Shown in pieces: positions 15,794 through 24,480 of a DNA stretch of 43,903 nucleotides. The position numbers and the translations under genes are program-made. The notes beneath the pieces are model-generated. The model saw nothing but the letters and a program-made list of their open reading frames with translations. It did no database searches and was not told the origin of the DNA. Source of the DNA: JABCPE02 sp963509715 (GTDB lineage Bacteria; Bacteroidota; Bacteroidia; Flavobacteriales; Weeksellaceae); assembly GCA_963509715.1 (NCBI GenBank), contig CAUPCB010000011.1, positions 1-43,903 of the forward strand, read 5' to 3'. Position 1 is the first letter of the stretch; each line of letters begins with the position of its first letter.

Positions 15794-17812
15794 TTAATGA
15801 TGAGTTTTGTTGTCTTGAATCAAATCTTTTGAAGCTTCATCCAGTTCTGATTTTAGCGGAATAAAGAACCGTAGAGGATTTTTGATAAAATATTTTAAAA
15901 TGGTTTTGTGAATGATCGTTAATTCCCCAAAATTCACTTTTCTCGAACGGAAAGCCAATAACATGGACAGCCCGAAACTTACGATGAAGTTGAAAGCGCC
16001 AATCAGGAAAATGGTAACCAATGAAATCGCAAAAGTGTAAGTATCAATATCAAAGCCTTTTCCGTAAAGAGCCAGCGCAAAATTCCCAGCCGAGAAAGTG
16101 ATGTGGCGGATATCCAAATCCAAACCAAGGAAAACTCCCAGAGGCGCGATGACACCAAGGAAAATCCCAAACCAAAAATTGGAAATAATTCCAGCCCAGT
16201 GTTTTGTGTAGAAATCGGAGAGTTTCTTGGAGTTTTTAGCTCCGATGACTTGGTTTAGGAAAGGGCTTTGGGATATTCTCTCGGGAACTTGATTGAAAAT
16301 AGAGCTGTTGCTGATGTTTCCAGAAATAATCCCAGAAATAAACAAGAAAAATCCAGCGATACAAGCATGAAGAATCGCCTTGGATTCTATAGGGTTGAGA
16401 TCTTTCAGAAGTTTATCTGCCTTCAGAGTAGCATAGTTTTTATCTAAAAACCAGTCCATTCCGTAGATGATAGCCAGCGCCACAGGGAAAGACCAAAGGA
16501 CATTTCCCACGAAAGCGATGAACTGCGTTCGCGAAAGTTTAGCAACGAGGTTAGCAAATTCCTTGTAGTTTTTATCAGAACTGCTTTCATCAGAGAGGAC
16601 TTTAGCCATCGTGGCAGCGGTCATGGCTGGTTGTTTCGTAGCCAAGGTAAATCCAAGCAAATAAATAATGATAAATCCAAAAGCGTAGTTCAGTGAATAC
16701 AGCACTGCGTGGGAAAATTCGCTTCCGTGGCTGTAGCTCATCATCATTTTGAAAATGCATAGAAAGCCCACGATAATCCCACCGCCGCTCGCTTTCCAGA
16801 ACATTTTCAGGTATTCTTTCGATGAGGTAGCGATGTAGTGAGTTCCCGTTTCTGCCGTGTGGGAAGTGATGAGGTGAGAGATGAGTCTCGTGCTGTCATC
16901 GATGAGTTCACGGACATTGTTTCGGTGTGAATTGTATTTTAATGTATTGGAAACCAGGTTTTTAGAGTTGGTTAATACATCTTCCTCATTATCAACCACT
17001 AGAATAGGAATAATATCCTGAATTCTCCTTAACTGCTGGCGGATTTTGAGCAGGGATTGGTTGATTTTACTAGAAATACCGAATTTAGAGGCGTTTTTAA
17101 AAGCCTTATCTACGAAATCTAAACACTGCTGAAGATAGATTTTAATTTGCTTATAATCAACATCTTTAGAGTTTATCTGTAGATTTTCATCTTCCTTGAA
17201 ACGCCCGATGAGAGAGTCCAATTCGCTCTGAAGAGCTATAAATGGGTTGTCAAAGTTCTTATACTCAGGAACCATTTTTGCGATTCCTGCTTCTAGTGCG
17301 TTTCCTACACTTCTCAGTGCCAGTATGTTAGCGGAAATAAGCAGTTCTTTTTTTACTTTCGGCAGTGTGCTGATTTTTTCTATTTCCATTAGTTTGAAAA
17401 ACTCGCTTCCGTCCTCTGGGTTGATGTTTTTTATGTAGTTCGAATCAGATTTAGGATTGAATAAAACTTTGGAAATAATGTACGAAACGGTATTTTCATC
17501 CTCTACAGGCGGGAGAAATTTATATGAAATTCTTTTCTTCAGTTCAGGAAAGAAGGCATTTTCGGATAAAATATTAGCATCCGTAAGAGCTTTCGTAAAG
17601 GATTTATTTGAGAAAAGAATAAATAAATAATCTCGGAAGTTGTTTTTTATTTCTTCGTTGTTTTTTAGATAAGCCAAAAATACTTCGAAATTGGTTCGTT
17701 TCAGACTTTGGAAAAGCTCACGCATAGGCTGGACAGAATCCAAAGCGTAAGGCTCGGAAAAATATTTTTTAAGAACAGTATCAAAACTTTCTTTACTTTT
17801 AAAAAACCACAT
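15794..17812 (-). CDS. SpecificRecomb (Gcr)-family membrane protein
   Basis: A 672-residue protein of the family labelled 'site-specific recombinase'. The N-terminal half (about 1-335) is soluble and helical and contains the family segment TAETGTHYIATSSKEYLKM near 319-337. The C-terminal half has roughly seven hydrophobic segments (about 340-645), including KQPAMTAATMAKVL. I see neither tyrosine-recombinase (R..HxxR..Y) nor serine-recombinase motifs and no mobile-element ends. The multi-pass layout makes recombination unlikely; the database name is probably historical. Its role is unknown. It stands alone between two terminators. A TATTTTTG -7-like element lies 22-29 bases upstream of the start (17834-17841). 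Confidence 0.75.
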   Translation of the reverse strand: MWFFKSKESFDTVLKKYFSEPYALDSVQPMRELFQSLKRTNFEVFLAYLKNNEEIKNNFRDYLFILFSNKSFTKALTDANILSENAFFPELKKRISYKFLPPVEDENTVSYIISKVLFNPKSDSNYIKNINPEDGSEFFKLMEIEKISTLPKVKKELLISANILALRSVGNALEAGIAKMVPEYKNFDNPFIALQSELDSLIGRFKEDENLQINSKDVDYKQIKIYLQQCLDFVDKAFKNASKFGISSKINQSLLKIRQQLRRIQDIIPILVVDNEEDVLTNSKNLVSNTLKYNSHRNNVRELIDDSTRLISHLITSHTAETGTHYIATSSKEYLKMFWKASGGGIIVGFLCIFKMMMSYSHGSEFSHAVLYSLNYAFGFIIIYLLGFTLATKQPAMTAATMAKVLSDESSSDKNYKEFANLVAKLSRTQFIAFVGNVLWSFPVALAIIYGMDWFLDKNYATLKADKLLKDLNPIESKAILHACIAGFFLFISGIISGNISNSSIFNQVPERISQSPFLNQVIGAKNSKKLSDFYTKHWAGIISNFWFGIFLGVIAPLGVFLGLDLDIRHITFSAGNFALALYGKGFDIDTYTFAISLVTIFLIGAFNFIVSFGLSMLLAFRSRKVNFGELTIIHKTILKYFIKNPLRFFIPLKSELDEASKDLIQDNKTHH

Positions 17813-17850
17813 ATTTTACTTTTTTTAGAGGTTCAAAAATAAAAAAATAA

Positions 17851-17879
17851 AAATAAAAGCCTTTAAAAAACTTAAAGGC
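17851..17879 (-). terminator. Terminator of the M20 dipeptidase gene
   Basis: A perfect 8-bp stem (17859-17866 and 17872-17879, GCCTTTAA/TTAAAGGC) with a 5-base loop. On the minus strand it is followed by a T-rich run. It lies 26 bases past the dipeptidase stop. Confidence 0.75.
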
Positions 17880-17904
17880 CTTTACTTTTTTCAATATGGA
17901 AAAT

Positions 17905-19287
17905 TTATCCCTTTGTGTAATATTCAAAGAAAAGCGGGATGCTTTCTATTCCTTTGTAGAAATTATAAAGTCCAAAATGTTCGTTAGGCGAGTGGATAGC
18001 ATCAGTGCTTAGTCCGAATCCCATCAGAACTGATTTTACTCCTAAAATCTGCTCAAAAAGAGCTGTGATAGGGATACTTCCACCGCTGCGGAATGGAAGA
18101 ACTTCTCTTCCGAAAGCCTGTTCCATAGCTTTTTTCGCTGCCAAGAACTCTTTTGTGTTGCTTTCTAGAACATAAGGCATGCCTCCGTGGTGTGGCGTAA
18201 CGGTTACTTTCACGCTGTCTGGAGCGATTTTTTCAAAATGTTTAGTGAATTTTTCAGTGATTTCCTCTGGAGTTTGGTTAGGAACCAATCTCATAGAGAT
18301 TTTTGCAAAGGCTTTGGAAGGGATTACTGTTTTTGCTCCTTCTCCTGTGTAGCCTCCCCAGATTCCATTCACATCCAGAGTAGGGCGGATAGAGGTTCTT
18401 TCTAGTGTCGTATAGCCTTTTTCGCCTTCTACGCCTTTCAGACCGATTTCTTTTTTGAAAGCTTCAGGATCGTCTTTCAGTTTGTTCATTTCGGCTCTTT
18501 CTTCTGACGAAACTATATTTACATTATCATAAAATCCTTCTACGGTGATTACTCCGTTTTCGTCAATCAGGCTGCCAATCATTTTTGACAAAACATTGAT
18601 AGGATTAGGAACAGCTCCTCCGTAAAGCCCTGAGTGCAAGTCTCTGTTTGGCCCTTCGATTTCGACTTCTACATAGCTCAAGCCACGAAGCCCAGTCGTA
18701 ACCGTCGGCTGATCCATAGAATAAAGACTCGTGTCTGAAACCAAAATAACATCACAAGCCAGTTTTTCTTTATTGGATTCCAAGAAGTCAGCTAAACTAG
18801 CTGAGCCTACTTCTTCCTCTCCTTCGATGATGAATTTCACATTACAAGGCAGTGAATTGGTTTTCATCATGGCTTCAAAAGCCTTTAAATGCATGAAAAA
18901 CTGCCCTTTGTCATCAGCGGCTCCTCTTGCGAAAACAGCACCTTCTGGGTGGATTTCGGTTTTTTTCACTACAGGCTCAAAAGGGCCGCTTTCCCAAAGT
19001 TCGATAGGGTCAGCAGGCTGTACATCGTAATGTCCATAAACCAAAACAGTCGGCAGGTTTTTATCTAAAATTTTTTCTCCGAAAACCACAGGATAACCCT
19101 TTGTTTCGCAGATTTCTACATTGTCTGCACCAGCATTTTTTAGGTGTTTTGCTACGGCATCAGCACACTGCAGCACATCTTGGTTGTAGGCTGGGTCAGC
19201 ACTGATGGAAGCTATTTTTAGCAAATCGATTAACTCGTCTAAAAATCGTTGTTTATTTTCTTGAATGTAAGATAAAGTAGTACTCAT
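17905..19287 (-). CDS. M20-family dipeptidase
   Basis: A 460-residue cytoplasmic metallopeptidase of the M20 family, probably with two metal ions. Metal ligands and catalytic residues are visible: YGHYDVQPADP (84-94, His86 and catalytic Asp88), ARGAADDKGQ (120-129, bridging Asp125), EGEEEVGS (155-162, catalytic Glu and ligand) and a terminal STDAIHSPNEHFGL containing the last His ligand. The central dimerisation domain carries DLHSGLYGG near 216. This pattern fits the carnosinase-like dipeptidases (CNDP type) better than DapE or ArgE. It is monocistronic: promoter at 19311-19341, terminator at 17851-17879. Confidence 0.9.
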   Translation of the reverse strand: MSTTLSYIQENKQRFLDELIDLLKIASISADPAYNQDVLQCADAVAKHLKNAGADNVEICETKGYPVVFGEKILDKNLPTVLVYGHYDVQPADPIELWESGPFEPVVKKTEIHPEGAVFARGAADDKGQFFMHLKAFEAMMKTNSLPCNVKFIIEGEEEVGSASLADFLESNKEKLACDVILVSDTSLYSMDQPTVTTGLRGLSYVEVEIEGPNRDLHSGLYGGAVPNPINVLSKMIGSLIDENGVITVEGFYDNVNIVSSEERAEMNKLKDDPEAFKKEIGLKGVEGEKGYTTLERTSIRPTLDVNGIWGGYTGEGAKTVIPSKAFAKISMRLVPNQTPEEITEKFTKHFEKIAPDSVKVTVTPHHGGMPYVLESNTKEFLAAKKAMEQAFGREVLPFRSGGSIPITALFEQILGVKSVLMGFGLSTDAIHSPNEHFGLYNFYKGIESIPLFFEYYTKG

Positions 19288-19310
19288 TGGTTAAATTTAT
19301 AAATGAATAC

Positions 19311-19341
19311 CAAAGTTAAACAATTTAGATGATTTGGCAAA
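19311..19341 (-). promoter_or_regulatory. Bacteroidota-type promoter TTTG-N19-TAACTTTG
   Basis: On the minus strand TTTG (19338-19341) is separated by exactly 19 bases from TAACTTTG (19311-19318), a full consensus match. The M20 dipeptidase start codon is 23 bases downstream, giving a leader of about 15-20 bases. Confidence 0.7.
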
Positions 19342-19356
19342 AAATAAGGCAGATTT

Positions 19357-20508
19357 TTACAAAGTTTGTAAAATTACTTTTCCTTTCTTGGACTGCGTGA
19401 AAATAAGGTAATGCTCTCCGCCGTTTTTCAGTTTGTATTTGGTTTTTATTTGCTCTGGCGAGAGCGGGTGGTTTTTAGAAATAATGTTGAATGCATCGCC
19501 TTTTTTTATCTCTTTGGCGCTGATTTCCTTTACTTTAAAAACTCTTCCACAGAAATCTACGGCTTTGTCCGAAGTGTAAAGATGCGTGTTTGGATGCAGT
19601 TTTTTTAATCCAAATTTTTTAGAAATCAGATTAAAAGCTCCCGATTTTAGAACCGCATTGTTCGGAATGTAGAGATATTCCAAAATATCTGAAAACTCAG
19701 GCGTTACAGTGGATTCTTCCTCTGGCGAAAAACTGAAATTCGGTTCCTCTGTGCTGAGGTTTTTTGTGGTGATTTTTAGTTTGTTCTCGGTGTTTGGAAC
19801 GAGGTGGAGGATAATCTCTTTTACTTCGTTTTTTACAGCGATGATTTCTATCTCATCGATGGATTTTACAGCGGTTTGAAGATATTTCAAATCAATAAGC
19901 GGTGAGAGTTTTATCATTGTTTTTTTAGAAATCGACAAAAGTTTGTCCTGAATTTCCAAAATATTTGGTGAAAGGTCAGAAAGCAGGAACTTTTTTCGGT
20001 AGTCTTTGTCCCTTCTTGCTGGGTCTAAATAGATTAAATCAAATTGATTTTCGTTAATCTCTAAAAACTGCTCTAAATTTTCGTTGATAAAATTCGCTTC
20101 TCTGCCGAGAGTTTTCCAGTTGTGCTGTACGATTTCCAGCAAATCTTTGTTTTGCTCCAAAAGTGTCACTTCACTGAAATTCTGCGAGAGAAAATAGGCA
20201 TCAATTCCAAAACCACAGGTGAGGTCTAGAAAAGTCCTTCCGCTGAGATTTTTTGCTTTTTCCTTTGCGGTAATTTCTGAGGAAGCCTGCTCTAAATTAA
20301 GATGCGGCGGGAAGACTATATTTTCCTTTAATAGGAAAGGAAATTTCTTTGCGGCGATTTGTTTTCCTTTTATCTGCTGGGCGATTTCCTGCATGGAAAC
20401 CTCTGGAAAAGGCGATTTTTTCAGAAGTAATTTGGTAAGCTCAGAGTTCAGATTTTCACTGATGTATTTTTGTACTTCTGGCGCTGTTATTTTCCGAAAA
20501 AAACGCAT
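19357..20508 (-). CDS. SAM-dependent methyltransferase with THUMP-like domain
   Basis: A 383-residue protein. A helical N-terminal part is followed by a Rossmann methyltransferase core: motif I DLTCGFGIDAYFLS near 94-107, an acidic motif II LLEQNK, and DLIYLDPARRD near 158-168, where the D-P-A resembles motif IV of RNA or DNA methyltransferases. The C-terminal third matches the THUMP-like domain that follows this core in the family. The substrate is presumed RNA, but is not known. It lies three bases after the FtsB-like gene in the udk operon, with no separate promoter visible. Confidence 0.82.
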   Translation of the reverse strand: MRFFRKITAPEVQKYISENLNSELTKLLLKKSPFPEVSMQEIAQQIKGKQIAAKKFPFLLKENIVFPPHLNLEQASSEITAKEKAKNLSGRTFLDLTCGFGIDAYFLSQNFSEVTLLEQNKDLLEIVQHNWKTLGREANFINENLEQFLEINENQFDLIYLDPARRDKDYRKKFLLSDLSPNILEIQDKLLSISKKTMIKLSPLIDLKYLQTAVKSIDEIEIIAVKNEVKEIILHLVPNTENKLKITTKNLSTEEPNFSFSPEEESTVTPEFSDILEYLYIPNNAVLKSGAFNLISKKFGLKKLHPNTHLYTSDKAVDFCGRVFKVKEISAKEIKKGDAFNIISKNHPLSPEQIKTKYKLKNGGEHYLIFTQSKKGKVILQTL

Positions 20509-20511
20509 GGT

Positions 20512-20877
20512 TTATTTGTTTTTAGGCTTTGGATGGTCTAGAGTAGCACTGTCCACTACGAGGATGAAAATTTCTTCGTTTTTCTTTTTCATAAAGTAGT
20601 TTTCACGGGCGTATTTCTCTTTTTCGTCCTTATTCTGCATAAGTCTTTTGTAGAAAGCCTCGTTTTTTTCAAACTCTCCTTTATAGAAAGCCAGTTGTTC
20701 CTTGTATTTATTGATTTCTTGGTTTAGGTTTCTGACCACAAGCCAAGAAGTATTATCAATGAAAGTCATCCAAAAAACAAACACCGCACCTGTGAAAAAA
20801 TATCTGTTCAAAAATATTTTTTTCACAAGTTCCATCTTTTGGTTGGTTTTTGGTTGGTTATTTTCAGTTTGATTCAT
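20512..20877 (-). CDS. FtsB/DivIC-family septum formation initiator
   Basis: A 121-residue bitopic protein: short cytoplasmic N-terminus, one membrane helix (about 27-43), then a coiled coil (about 48-90) and the family's closing motif EKYARENYFMKKKNEEIF. FtsB/DivIC proteins join FtsL and FtsQ in the divisome and activate septal wall synthesis. The start at 20877 overlaps udk by 14 bases and adds an N-rich lead (NQTENNQPKTNQ); ATG at 20835 (MELVKK) would be an alternative start that keeps all conserved parts. Confidence 0.85.
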   Translation of the reverse strand: MNQTENNQPKTNQKMELVKKIFLNRYFFTGAVFVFWMTFIDNTSWLVVRNLNQEINKYKEQLAFYKGEFEKNEAFYKRLMQNKDEKEKYARENYFMKKKNEEIFILVVDSATLDHPKPKNK

Positions 20878-21493
20878 TATTAGGCGTTTTTAGCGAGTTT
20901 CTCACTACGGTCGAAAGGAAATCTATCGCTACAGTGTTTGGTTTCATGTTTGGAATAATGATATCCGCATGAGATTTGGATGGTTCTATGAATTCATCAT
21001 GCATTGGCTTTAGCGTAGTCTGGTAACGGTGTAAAACCTCTTCCAAATCCCTGCCTCTTTCTTGGGTGTCCCTGCGGATACGGCGGATGAGCCTCTCATC
21101 ATTGTCGGCATGGACAAAAACTTTCAAGTCAAACTCTTTCAGAAGTTCTTTGCTCGTTAAAACTAAAATCCCCTCTACTATCAATACATCACGAGGTTCT
21201 ATCACAGTGTAATTTCCTGTTCTGGTATGTGCTACGAACGAATAAATGGGCTGTTCTATGCTTTTTCCCTTTTTCAAAGCGCGAACATGTTTCACTAATA
21301 AATCAAAATCAATAGATTTAGGGTGGTCATAGTTCAGACTTTCCCTTTCCTGAAGCGAAAGATGGGAATTATCATGATAATAGTTGTCCTGCGAAAGGAC
21401 ATTAACTTTCTCAGGGTCAAGGCTTTTTAGAATTTTAGAAACTACAGTAGTTTTTCCAGAGCCAGTTCCTCCAGCGATACCAATAACAAGCAT
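20864..21493 (-). CDS. udk: Uridine kinase
   Basis: Phosphorylates uridine and cytidine to their monophosphates in pyrimidine salvage. The 209-residue length is normal. The P-loop GGTGSGKTT is at 8-16, followed by LSQDNYYHD (34-42), YDHPKSIDFD and the lid segment RRIRRDTQERGRDLEEVL, all diagnostic. It heads a three-gene operon with the FtsB-like and THUMP-like genes. A TATCTTTG -7 element lies just upstream (21509-21516). Confidence 0.96.
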   Translation of the reverse strand: MLVIGIAGGTGSGKTTVVSKILKSLDPEKVNVLSQDNYYHDNSHLSLQERESLNYDHPKSIDFDLLVKHVRALKKGKSIEQPIYSFVAHTRTGNYTVIEPRDVLIVEGILVLTSKELLKEFDLKVFVHADNDERLIRRIRRDTQERGRDLEEVLHRYQTTLKPMHDEFIEPSKSHADIIIPNMKPNTVAIDFLSTVVRNSLKTPNNESN

Positions 21494-21508
21494 AAAAGTT
21501 TATTTTGG

Positions 21509-21516
21509 CAAAGATA
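21509..21516 (-). promoter_or_regulatory. Likely -7 element (TATCTTTG) of the udk operon
   Basis: TATCTTTG on the minus strand matches TAnnTTTG and ends 15 bases before the udk start codon. The -33 element is weak: TTCG with a 21-base spacer. The position and match make it the best promoter candidate in this gap. Confidence 0.45.
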
Positions 21517-21564
21517 ATAAAAATATGCTTTTTCTACCGAAGAGGATTTGGTTTTAAAAAAGTT

Positions 21565-21795
21565 TTAAGATTTATCTTCCTCTTTTTTCTTCTTTTCTAA
21601 TAAATAATATGCCATAAAAGCATCATCATCAGATATAGAAGAATTGATTTCATCATTTGTTTTAAGAGCAATAGAAATAAATCCAATCGCCATAGCAACT
21701 AAGACTAAAACTATGCCTATCATAATCATGTGAGCAGGAAAGAAAACAATTCCTAAAATGAGAGCTGCTCCAAAAGCGATTTTTGATGTTTTCAT
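21565..21795 (-). CDS. Small two-helix membrane protein
   Basis: A 76-residue protein beginning MKTSKIAFG from ATG at 21795; a TTG at 21807 in the same frame would add four residues but is the weaker start. Two hydrophobic segments are close together (about 5-23 and 24-43), followed by an acidic, Asp/Ser-rich stretch and a strongly Lys/Glu-rich tail. I do not recognise the family. A TATCTTTG element at 21816-21823 may be its promoter; it lies 69 bases upstream of udk on the same strand. Confidence 0.6.
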   Translation of the reverse strand: MKTSKIAFGAALILGIVFFPAHMIMIGIVLVLVAMAIGFISIALKTNDEINSSISDDDAFMAYYLLEKKKKEEDKS

Positions 21796-21835
21796 TTTTA
21801 AACCCAATTACATAGCAAAGATAGTAATATTTTGA

Positions 21836-22594
21836 TTAAAATTCCACCATCACAGGGCAGTGGTCAGAGTGTACGGCTTCTTTTAGGATGACAGCTCTTT
21901 TTAGCTGGTTTTCCATCGATTGGCTCACGAAATTATAATCCAATCTCCAGCCCTTGTTATTCGCTCTGGCATTCGCTCGGTAGCTCCACCATGAGTATTG
22001 GTTTGGTTCTTGGTTGAAATATCGGAAACTGTCTATCAGTCCGCATTCATCGATGAATTTGCTGAGCCATTCGCGTTCGATAGGCAGGAAACCAGAGGTG
22101 TTGGCAAGTCGGACAGGGTCATGGATGTCTATCGCCTGATGACAGATATTAAAATCTCCAGAAATGATGAGGTTTGGGATTTTCTTTTTTAATTCTTTGA
22201 TGTAATCTAGGAAATCATAACAAAACTGCATTTTAAAATCCAATCGGTCAATATTCGTGGCAGATGGCACATAAACCGAAATCACGGAAAAGTCCTCAAA
22301 ATCAGCTCTGATGATTCTCCCTTCGGCATCTATATGCTCTAAACCACATCCGTATTCTATGTGTTTGGGTTCGTGTTTGGTAACGATTCCTACGCCGCTG
22401 TATCCTTTCTTTTCCGCTGAATACCAGTAACTTTGGTAGCCAAGCTCTGCGAAACTGATTTGGTCAATCTGCTCGGGCTGGGCTTTGCTTTCTTGGATGC
22501 ACAAAATATCAGGGTTTGCTGATTTTAGCCAAGATAAAAAATCTTTCCCAAAGGCAGCGCGGATACCATTTACATTATAACTGATGAGTTTCAT
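21836..22594 (-). CDS. xth: Exodeoxyribonuclease III / AP endonuclease
   Basis: A base-excision-repair enzyme that nicks DNA at abasic sites and has 3'-5' exonuclease and phosphodiesterase activity. The 252-residue length is normal. The EEP-fold residues are visible: NVNGIRAAF (7-15), metal-ligand Glu in CIQESKA near 34, SGDFNICH near 145-152, YSWWSYR near 199 and the closing SDHCPV motif. It is one of two EEP-fold proteins here; this one lacks membrane anchors. Its stop is close to the upstream side of the small membrane protein gene. Confidence 0.95.
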   Translation of the reverse strand: MKLISYNVNGIRAAFGKDFLSWLKSANPDILCIQESKAQPEQIDQISFAELGYQSYWYSAEKKGYSGVGIVTKHEPKHIEYGCGLEHIDAEGRIIRADFEDFSVISVYVPSATNIDRLDFKMQFCYDFLDYIKELKKKIPNLIISGDFNICHQAIDIHDPVRLANTSGFLPIEREWLSKFIDECGLIDSFRYFNQEPNQYSWWSYRANARANNKGWRLDYNFVSQSMENQLKRAVILKEAVHSDHCPVMVEF

Positions 22595-22659
22595 TTGTCT
22601 TAAAATTAAAATTTTAAAAGTAAAGATAATTTTTTATTGTTGATTAAAATTTGTGAAAT

Positions 22660-23628
22660 TTATCGTTTTTTCATCATCATCAGGAAAATCACAGGAATTC
22701 CGAATAGCGAACTGATGATATTGAGAGGCATTTGCCAAATCTCGGAAATAATGGAGAAAAGCTCCATTATTAGGGCGCCGATGAGGATATTGAGTATCCA
22801 CTGGTGCCATAGTTGGGCAGGATTCCAAATCATTCTACAGAAGTGAGGAACAATCACACCGATGAACAAAACAGGCCCTAAAAACGCCGTGACAGAAGCT
22901 GATAGCAGAGATGAAGCGATGATGATGGTGAATTTCAGTTGGGTGAGATTTACTCCAAAAGTCTTGGCGTAGTCCTCTCCAAGGCTCATTCCTATCAGTG
23001 GTTTTATGGCTTTGAAAGTGATGATTAGACCTAATGAAACAAGGACTGCTAACACCAAGTTTTGTGAAAAACTAACTTGGTTATTCCCGCCGAAAGACCA
23101 TAGGATGTAGCTTTTCAGGGATTCGTTTTCGGCATAAAATTGTAAAATACTGATAACAGCTCCAGCCAAAGCGGACACCAAAAATCCAAAAATAATGATG
23201 TAGGAAGAATCTTTGAAATTTTTAGAAAAAATCAATAAAAAAATCAGCAGAATAACGCTTCCAGAGATAGCAAAAATACTGATTAGGCTGTGCTGGATAA
23301 ATTCAGGAATGATAAAATCTTTTGAGGCTAAAATATAGAAAGCCACGGACAGACTCGCCGCGGAAGAAATTCCCAAAACAGAAGGTCCAGCCAATGGATT
23401 CTTAAAGTATTCCTGCAGCAGGAATCCGCTCGTAGGAATAGAAATTCCAGCTAGTAGAACCACTAAAGTTCTATTCGCTCTTAGGCTTATGATTTCTTGA
23501 TGAAAATTTTCTTGGTTCCAAAAATCAGAAAAACTCAGGTCGGAAAATCCAGTATTAAGATTAACGACCAATGAAACCAATATCAAGCATAATAGTACAA
23601 CGCAAAGAATCAAAAAATTTCTAAACAT
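22660..23628 (-). CDS. FecCD-family ABC transporter permease
   Basis: A 322-residue inner-membrane permease with about nine or ten helices. Family markers: RANRTLVVLLAGISIPTSGFLLQ near 49-71, NPLAGPSVLGISS near 77-89, GMSLGEDYAKTFGVN near 212-226 (region contacting the ATPase) and GVIVPHFCRM near 262. The family imports iron-siderophores, haem or cobalamin. No substrate-binding protein, ATPase or TonB receptor gene lies in the window, so the substrate is undetermined. It is slightly shorter than the usual 330-350. Confidence 0.88.
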   Translation of the reverse strand: MFRNFLILCVVLLCLILVSLVVNLNTGFSDLSFSDFWNQENFHQEIISLRANRTLVVLLAGISIPTSGFLLQEYFKNPLAGPSVLGISSAASLSVAFYILASKDFIIPEFIQHSLISIFAISGSVILLIFLLIFSKNFKDSSYIIIFGFLVSALAGAVISILQFYAENESLKSYILWSFGGNNQVSFSQNLVLAVLVSLGLIITFKAIKPLIGMSLGEDYAKTFGVNLTQLKFTIIIASSLLSASVTAFLGPVLFIGVIVPHFCRMIWNPAQLWHQWILNILIGALIMELFSIISEIWQMPLNIISSLFGIPVIFLMMMKKR

Positions 23629-23655
23629 TCTGAAAGGAAAAACTGAAAAATAAGA

Positions 23656-23691
23656 AATGGCCTCAAGGTAATTTTTACTTTTGAGACCATT
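23656..23691 (-). terminator. Possible terminator of the TlpA-like gene
   Basis: Inverted repeat 23656-23666 / 23681-23691 (AATGGCCTCAA / TTGAGACCATT); in minus-strand RNA the odd position forms a G-U pair, giving an 11-bp stem with a 14-base loop. The following T content is only moderate. It lies between the TlpA-like gene and the FecCD permease, suggesting they are not simply one message. Confidence 0.6.
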
Positions 23692-23712
23692 GTTTATTAA
23701 ATTTTTACAATG

Positions 23713-24267
23713 TTATTTCAAAGAATTGATTTTCTCTGTGAGAGCTTCTTTGGATGGAAAAGCTCCCATTATTTCTTCTCGTTTTTCTCCTTTTGTAATC
23801 AGGGTAAAAGGAATGGCATCACCTCTCCATGTTTCGAAGTTTTTGCTGAAAAAATCTTGGGAAAGGTTTCCAAAATTGAATAAAATTATATTATTCCCTA
23901 ATCCAGATTTTTCCGCGAAATCAGCAACTTTAGTCCAGTTCTGTGGCTCGTCCAAATTTATGAAGGTGAATTTCACTTTTTCGTTTTTTAATTCTGTCAT
24001 TTTCTCTTGAAAATGAGGCATTTCATCCATACAAGGTCTGCACCATGTAGCGAAAAAGTTGGTAACATAGAGAGTGTCATTTTTCTTAGGCGCAAAAACC
24101 TCAGAAATTTGTTCTTGGCTCATTTCTTTGAGCAGGGTAGAGCTTTGCGGCTCTTGTTTTTCAGTAGTTTCTACAGTTTGGGATTTTTCTGTTCGGATGT
24201 TTGTTTCCTCTTTTTTGTTGCAGCTTACTAAAGCTAAAACTGTTAATGCAGCGATGATTTTTTTCAT
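23713..24267 (-). CDS. TlpA-family thiol-disulfide lipoprotein
   Basis: A 184-residue protein with a lipoprotein signal (lipobox LVSC, Cys16) and a thioredoxin fold. The redox motif WCRPC has its cysteines at 76 and 79, preceded by TNFFAT as usual in TlpA/ResA proteins. A cis-proline type DAIPFTLI segment lies near 153. It would reduce disulfides of partner proteins in the periplasm, as in cytochrome c maturation, but the partner is not evident. The linker at 20-50 is Glu/Thr/Ser-rich, suiting a membrane tether. Confidence 0.88.
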   Translation of the reverse strand: MKKIIAALTVLALVSCNKKEETNIRTEKSQTVETTEKQEPQSSTLLKEMSQEQISEVFAPKKNDTLYVTNFFATWCRPCMDEMPHFQEKMTELKNEKVKFTFINLDEPQNWTKVADFAEKSGLGNNIILFNFGNLSQDFFSKNFETWRGDAIPFTLITKGEKREEIMGAFPSKEALTEKINSLK

Positions 24268-24480
24268 TCGAAAAATTATTTTATTAAATTATTATTTGTA
24301 ATAAATCCCTAAAAATCCAAAACTATCAATTTTTAGTATTCTTATTCATAGATTTAGAAAAGAATTAATTAAATTTGCCTTAGACTTCTTGGGCTAAATT
24401 TATAGCTTGGCAAAGTTAAATAAAAAAAGAAGTAGCAGCCAAACACAAAAAATTAAATAAAAGTTAAAAAACGCTATACA
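24268..24480. other. Divergent intergenic region (213 bases)
   Basis: AT-rich gap between the divergent TlpA-like and second DUF218 genes. I see no tRNA-like fold, no riboswitch-like structure and no strong hairpin. A TAAATTTG element at 24370-24377 matches the -7 consensus for rightward transcription, about 103 bases upstream of the DUF218 start, without a clear -33 partner. Confidence 0.4.

Noticed and set aside
15794..17812. Mobile element or integrase at the 'recombinase' gene
   Set aside because: No recombinase catalytic residues, no flanking repeats, no cargo, and the protein is multi-pass membrane.
24268..24480. tRNA, small RNA or riboswitch in the widest gap
   Set aside because: The gap is AT-rich, without cloverleaf-like or GC-rich conserved helices; nothing beyond a weak promoter element can be supported.
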